Positions 61,242 through 64,000 of a stretch of DNA of 64,000 bases are shown in pieces. Origin of the DNA: UBA1801 sp035353395 (GTDB lineage: Bacteria > Acidobacteriota > Holophagae > Holophagales > Holophagaceae); assembly GCA_035353395.1 (NCBI GenBank), contig DAOPZL010000008.1:17317-81316 (forward strand). Reading direction: 5' to 3'. A model generated the notes under the pieces. It had not been told where the DNA came from and ran no database searches. It saw only the letters and a program-made list of their open reading frames with translations. The first letter of the stretch is position 1; each line of letters starts with the position of its first letter. The position numbers and the translations under genes were made by a program.

Positions 61242-61703
61242 ATGCCAGAAGACCTCGTCCGGAATCGCAAGGCCCTGCACGACTACACCGTCCTGGAGAC
61301 CTGGGAGGCGGGGATCGCCCTGCTCGGAACGGAGGTCAAGGCCCTCAGGAACGGCCGGGGCCAGCTCCAGGACGCCTACGTGGACGCCTCCAGCGGAGAG
61401 CTGTGGCTGAAGCAGGCCCACATCAGCCCCTACGAGTTCGGCACCTGTGCCAACCACGAGCCCCTGCGGCCCCGCAAGCTGCTCCTGAAACGGGCCGAGA
61501 TCCAGAAGATCCTCTCCAAGGTGGAGCGCAAGGGATACACCCTCATCCCCCTGGCCCTCTACCTCAATCCGCGCGGCCTGATCAAGGTCCGCATCGCCCT
61601 GGCGGAAGGCAAGGCCCACGGAGACAAGCGGGAAGCCCTGAGGGATCGCGAGGTCAAGCGGGAGATGGACAGGGTGCGGAAGGGCGCCCGGGAGCTGGGC
61701 TGA
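61242..61703 (+). CDS. smpB: SsrA-binding protein SmpB
   Basis: A 153-residue RNA-binding protein that escorts tmRNA to stalled ribosomes. Visible marks: RNRKALHDYTVLETWEAGIALLGTEVKALRNGRG, AYVDASSGELWLKQAHISPYEFG, and the C-terminal KREALRDREVKREMDR tail that enters the decoding centre. No Shine-Dalgarno is evident. No tmRNA gene was recognised in the window. Confidence 0.97.
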   Translation: MPEDLVRNRKALHDYTVLETWEAGIALLGTEVKALRNGRGQLQDAYVDASSGELWLKQAHISPYEFGTCANHEPLRPRKLLLKRAEIQKILSKVERKGYTLIPLALYLNPRGLIKVRIALAEGKAHGDKREALRDREVKREMDRVRKGARELG

Positions 61704-61716
61704 CCCGACCGGGAGC

Positions 61717-62250
61717 CTATTCCTTGGGTTGAACCTGCTTCCTGGCCAGTTCCTGCTGTTCGTCCTTGGGCAGCCGGTAGCTCCAGCGGCCGGTCGTGCG
61801 GTCGAAGAGGTCGAAGCAGGCGAGCCAGTTCAGCAGTCCGGCGACCATGATGTAGGTGGCCCCGTATTCCTGGGTGAGGTTGCGGACGGGTTCCACGAAG
61901 ACCGAACCGTGCGAGACTCCGAAGGCCCAGGCGAAGAATCCGTAGATGGGACCGACGCCTGCGGTCGCGAGGGCCCCGAGGGTCGGCAGCCACTGGATGG
62001 GTCCCAGGACGGGGACATACACGCCGCCGCGGATGCCGTCCGGGGCGCCCCAGGAGAGCTGCAGCCAGGCCATCAGGACGAAGATCATCGAGACGCCGAA
62101 GACCACCTTGGCCCGGGTCTTCTCGCCGATGAGCCAGTAGCCCCAGCCCGGCACCAGCCAGTTCAGCAGGATGGGCTTCCAGCAGGCCGCCACGGCCTTC
62201 TGGCGGCGAAGAGGCTGGCCCAGTTTCGGGGCTTCGAAGGTTTCGGACAT
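61717..62250 (-). CDS. Polytopic membrane protein of unknown function
   Basis: A 177-residue protein with four hydrophobic segments (PILLNWLVPGWGYWLIG; VFGVSMIFVLMAWLQLSWG; LGALATAGVGPIYGFFAWAFG; YIMVAGLLNWLACFDLF). The LNWLVPGWGYWLIGEKTRAKVVF start resembles small Acidobacterial membrane proteins of the DUF6677 kind, which I cannot confirm. The ATG at 62250 lies 90 nt after rpsR on the same strand, with a terminator-like hairpin between them. It is convergent with smpB, 13 nt apart. Confidence 0.78.
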   Translation of the reverse strand: MSETFEAPKLGQPLRRQKAVAACWKPILLNWLVPGWGYWLIGEKTRAKVVFGVSMIFVLMAWLQLSWGAPDGIRGGVYVPVLGPIQWLPTLGALATAGVGPIYGFFAWAFGVSHGSVFVEPVRNLTQEYGATYIMVAGLLNWLACFDLFDRTTGRWSYRLPKDEQQELARKQVQPKE

Positions 62251-62292
62251 GGTTCCAGGTTAACGAGAAAACAAGGGCTGGGGAATTCAAGG

Positions 62293-62318
62293 CGAGGGCC
62301 GCCTTCCGGCGGCCCTCG
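62293..62318 (-). terminator. Hairpin terminator after rpsR
   Basis: CGAGGGCCGCC (62293-62303) and GGCGGCCCTCG (62308-62318) form a perfect 11-bp stem with a UUCC/GGAA tetraloop, 22 nt after the rpsR stop on the minus strand. No U-run follows directly, so termination may be partial and let some transcripts reach the membrane-protein gene. Confidence 0.7.
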
Positions 62319-62339
62319 ACCTCGCGTGTTCGCCGGATC

Positions 62340-62603
62340 CTAGTCCGTGGCGAAGGGCAGGAGCGCGATGTTCCTCGCGCGCTTGATGGCTTCCACGAGC
62401 TGGCGCTGGTGCGGGGCGCACACGCCGCTGGTGCGGCGAGGCAGGACCTTGCCCCGCTCGGGCGTGAAGGCGGAAAGGGTCTTCACGTCCTTGTAATCGA
62501 CGAAGGTGGATTTCTCGACGCAGAACTTGCAGAACTTGGAGCGTCGTCCTCCAAAAGCCTTCTTCTTCTTGGGCTTTCCCTTGGCATCGGCCTTGCGCTT
62601 CAT
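62340..62603 (-). CDS. rpsR: 30S ribosomal protein S18
   Basis: An 87-residue ribosomal protein, with a basic N-terminus (KRKADAKGKPKKKKAFGGRR) and the core SKFCKFCVEKSTFVDYKDVKTLSAFTPERGKVLPRRTSGVCAPHQRQLVEAIKRARNIALLPF. CxxC plus a later Cys and His suggest the zinc-binding (C+) variant. Its ATG overlaps the rpsF stop (ATGA). Confidence 0.98.
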   Translation of the reverse strand: MKRKADAKGKPKKKKAFGGRRSKFCKFCVEKSTFVDYKDVKTLSAFTPERGKVLPRRTSGVCAPHQRQLVEAIKRARNIALLPFATD

Positions 62604-62989
62604 CCCATCACCTCTTCAGGACTGCGATCCTTGATGCCGGCCTGGGCCTTGCGCTTGGATTCGCGCTCGTACCGGACCTTCTGCCGATCGGCGGCCTTGG
62701 CCTGCTCGTCCATGCGGACGGACAAGAACTTGATCACGGAATCGTGGTTGCGGAAACGGCGTTCCAGCTCGGCGATGAGGCTGGGACCCGCGTTCAGCTC
62801 GAACAGGGTGTAGTAGCCCTCGCTGAACTTCTGGACTTCGTAGGCCAGCTTCTTGCGGCCCCACTTGTCGGTCTTGAGCAGTTCGCCACCCTGCTCGGCG
62901 ATGATTCCCTCGAAGTTGCGGACGAGGTCGTCAACCTGCTCGTCCGTCAACACGGGGGAGGCGATGAAGATGGTCTCGTATCGACGCAT
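62600..62989 (-). CDS. rpsF: 30S ribosomal protein S6
   Basis: A 129-residue protein with the S6 fold: RRYETIFIASPVLTDEQVDDLVRNFEGII, KWGRKKLAYEVQKFSEGYYTLFELNA and IAELERRFRNHDSVIKFLSVRMDE, then a Lys/Arg-rich tail. It binds S18 and 16S rRNA. The ATG at 62989 has GGGAGG 4 nt upstream; a TTG directly before it is less likely. The gene pair rpsF-rpsR is translationally coupled. Confidence 0.98.
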   Translation of the reverse strand: MRRYETIFIASPVLTDEQVDDLVRNFEGIIAEQGGELLKTDKWGRKKLAYEVQKFSEGYYTLFELNAGPSLIAELERRFRNHDSVIKFLSVRMDEQAKAADRQKVRYERESKRKAQAGIKDRSPEEVMG

Positions 62990-63112
62990 CAATCCTCCCT
63001 GTGGATGTGAAGCCCCGGACCCACGGCCCGGAGCAAGGAGAGCCCCCCGGAAGGGGCGCGAAGGGATAGTTTCCCAGAGTCCGGCTTCCGGCTCAAGGCA
63101 TTTCCCCGGGAC
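62990..63112 (-). promoter_or_regulatory. Leader of rpsF-rpsR, possible S6:S18 autoregulatory structure
   Basis: The 123 nt between pth and rpsF read on the minus strand contain a CCCC-UUCC-GGGG hairpin (63048-63059) and, nearer the start codon, a GC-rich hairpin with CCGUGGG in its top (GCTCCGGG...TCCGGGGC, about 63012-63034). In other bacteria the S6:S18 complex binds a leader hairpin with an exposed CCG to limit its own synthesis. This resemblance is by eye only. Confidence 0.28.
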
Positions 63113-63766
63113 TCAGGGATTCCCCGGAGGGGCGGCCTCGCCCCAGAAGGAGGCCGCGTTGACGGTCCCCGGGATCCCTCCGAGGGACTTCGCCTCGCCC
63201 AGGAGTTCCATGAACCGGGAAAAGGGAGCGTCCAGTGCGTCGATGCGCCCCCATTCCTCCTCCGTCCAAGTTCCCAGCACGAACTCGTGCAGAGGGCGCC
63301 GCAGGGGGCCGATGCCCAGCCTGAGTCGGGCCAGATCCTGGGTCCCCAGGCATTCGAAGATGGAGGCAAGACCGTTGTGTCCCGCCGTCCCCCCCTTGAG
63401 CCGGAACCGCCCCAGCCCCAGGGGCAGGTCCTTGTCGTCGTGGAGCAGGATCATGCGCGCAGGATCGAGCCCCGCGGCGACCGCCTCCGCGCACGCCTTC
63501 CCGGAATGATTCATGTAGGTGGAAGGAACGAGCGCGAGCAGGGACGGCCCCATGTCGTACAAGGCCCCGGTTTCCAAGGCGCGCACACGTTCGGGTTGGC
63601 AGCGACGGGACGACATCCATCGCTGGATCATCAACCTCCCGAGATTGTGGCGGGTGTCCACGTACTCGCCCCCGGGATTCCCCAGGGGCACCAGGATCCA
63701 GCGGGACCCGGTGGAGAGGGGCTCCGGTGCCCGCCGTCCGATCAGATTCCCCAGACAAGTCCACAT
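63113..63766 (-). CDS. pth: Peptidyl-tRNA hydrolase
   Basis: A 217-residue enzyme that frees tRNA from dropped-off peptidyl-tRNA. The set of family motifs is complete: WILVPLGNPGGEYVDTRHNLG (with the catalytic His in TRHN), TYMNHSGKA, LLHDDKDLPLGLGRFRLKGGTAGHNGLASI, and RLRLGIGPL. The glycine of GLGNPG is replaced (PLGNPG). The start is uncertain; ATG 63766 adds about 20 residues to the usual N-terminus and lacks a Shine-Dalgarno. It precedes rpsF by 123 nt. Confidence 0.93.
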   Translation of the reverse strand: MWTCLGNLIGRRAPEPLSTGSRWILVPLGNPGGEYVDTRHNLGRLMIQRWMSSRRCQPERVRALETGALYDMGPSLLALVPSTYMNHSGKACAEAVAAGLDPARMILLHDDKDLPLGLGRFRLKGGTAGHNGLASIFECLGTQDLARLRLGIGPLRRPLHEFVLGTWTEEEWGRIDALDAPFSRFMELLGEAKSLGGIPGTVNAASFWGEAAPPGNP

Positions 63767-63860
63767 GAGGCAAGTGTGCAGGGGGATCGAAACTTTCGTC
63801 AGGAAAAAGTTAAGGAACCAGATTGCCTTGCCGACATCAGCTTCATCCGAGGAGCGGGGC

Positions 63861-64000
63861 GTGGGTTCGTGTCGACCAGGATTCGACAAGTCGGGGCCAC
63901 TGTGCGGGCGGCGTAACGTCGGCCCATCGCTGCTCTTCTTCGCCTGCGGGGGCCTGGTCACGGGCGTCGCATCCGGGAGCTGGCTGCGGGGGCTCCTGGG
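63861..64000 (+). CDS. Unfinished open frame at the right edge, possibly a membrane protein
   Basis: From GTG 63861, with GAGGAG 6 nt upstream, an open frame of 46 codons runs off the window. It reads about 20 hydrophilic residues and then a hydrophobic stretch (SLLFFACGGLVTGVASGSWL), which could be the first transmembrane helix of a membrane protein such as a ComEC/Rec2-type channel. The homology is a guess from a short segment; the start is inferred from the ribosome site. Confidence 0.3.
   Translation, partial: MGSCRPGFDKSGPLCGRRNVGPSLLFFACGGLVTGVASGSWLRGLL

Overview
This window is 64 kb of GC-rich, densely packed bacterial chromosome carrying mostly housekeeping genes. I see no phage genes, transposase, CRISPR array, rRNA or tRNA. 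The gene set (a GTG/TTG-tolerant Gram-negative with an Mre/RodA rod-shape cluster, GmhA, a TAXI-type TRAP system and long TPR and receiver proteins with disordered linkers) fits an Acidobacteriota of the Holophaga/Geothrix type. That placement is inferred from gene content and composition and has not been tested by alignment.

Layout. 1-3.5 kb (minus strand): the end of a TAXI TRAP transporter operon (binding protein, DUF1850 protein, start of the fused permease) and a CitMHS/NhaD-like ion transporter. 3.8-7.3 kb (plus): a DUF1847 protein, a GH36 alpha-galactosidase and an unrecognised protein. 7.3-10.3 kb (minus): two tandem secreted PstS-like proteins with no Pst permease, a 58-residue basic protein just behind a terminator, and a cold-shock protein with a structured leader. 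10.6-13.1 kb (plus): SprT-like protein, HAD 5'-nucleotidase and a small Xre regulator. 13.1-16.4 kb (minus): a TGS/uridine-kinase-type nucleoside kinase and a GAF histidine kinase. 16.5-17.8 kb (plus): an ECF sigma factor with a zinc-finger/cupin ChrR-like anti-sigma. 17.8-20.8 kb (minus): an MFS-aldolase-mtnA operon that looks like a 5'-methylthioadenosine/5'-deoxyadenosine salvage (DHAP shunt) module.

20.8-27.7 kb carries a DUF99 gene, a small orphan gene, hrcA-grpE-dnaK-dnaJ without a recognisable CIRCE operator, and a secreted alpha/beta hydrolase with Asp at the nucleophile elbow. A hairpin-forming repeat (27753-27851) follows. 27.9-33 kb holds a lipoprotein, purM, folE, sodB, riboflavin synthase, a DUF58 protein and cytidine deaminase. 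33-41.8 kb holds a 904-residue TPR protein, fmt-def, a PpiD/SurA-type foldase, serS and an asparaginase. 41.9-49 kb is a signalling stretch: a receiver protein and its partner, a membrane-anchored unknown, a CYTH protein, a lipoprotein and a hybrid histidine kinase.

49-56.4 kb is ligA followed by the cell-shape cluster mreB-mreC-mreD-mrdA-rodA on the minus strand. 56.4-61.7 kb has a DUF2231/cytochrome P460 fusion, gmhA, hemW, a prolyl aminopeptidase, a DedA protein and smpB. 61.7-63.8 kb is pth-rpsF-rpsR plus a membrane protein, and an unfinished reading frame runs off the right edge.

The items most worth following are the MFS-aldolase-mtnA operon, the terminator-coupled csp/58-residue gene pair, the orphan PstS pair, the Asp-elbow hydrolase, the P460 fusion and the inverted repeat. 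None is proven to be a new system.
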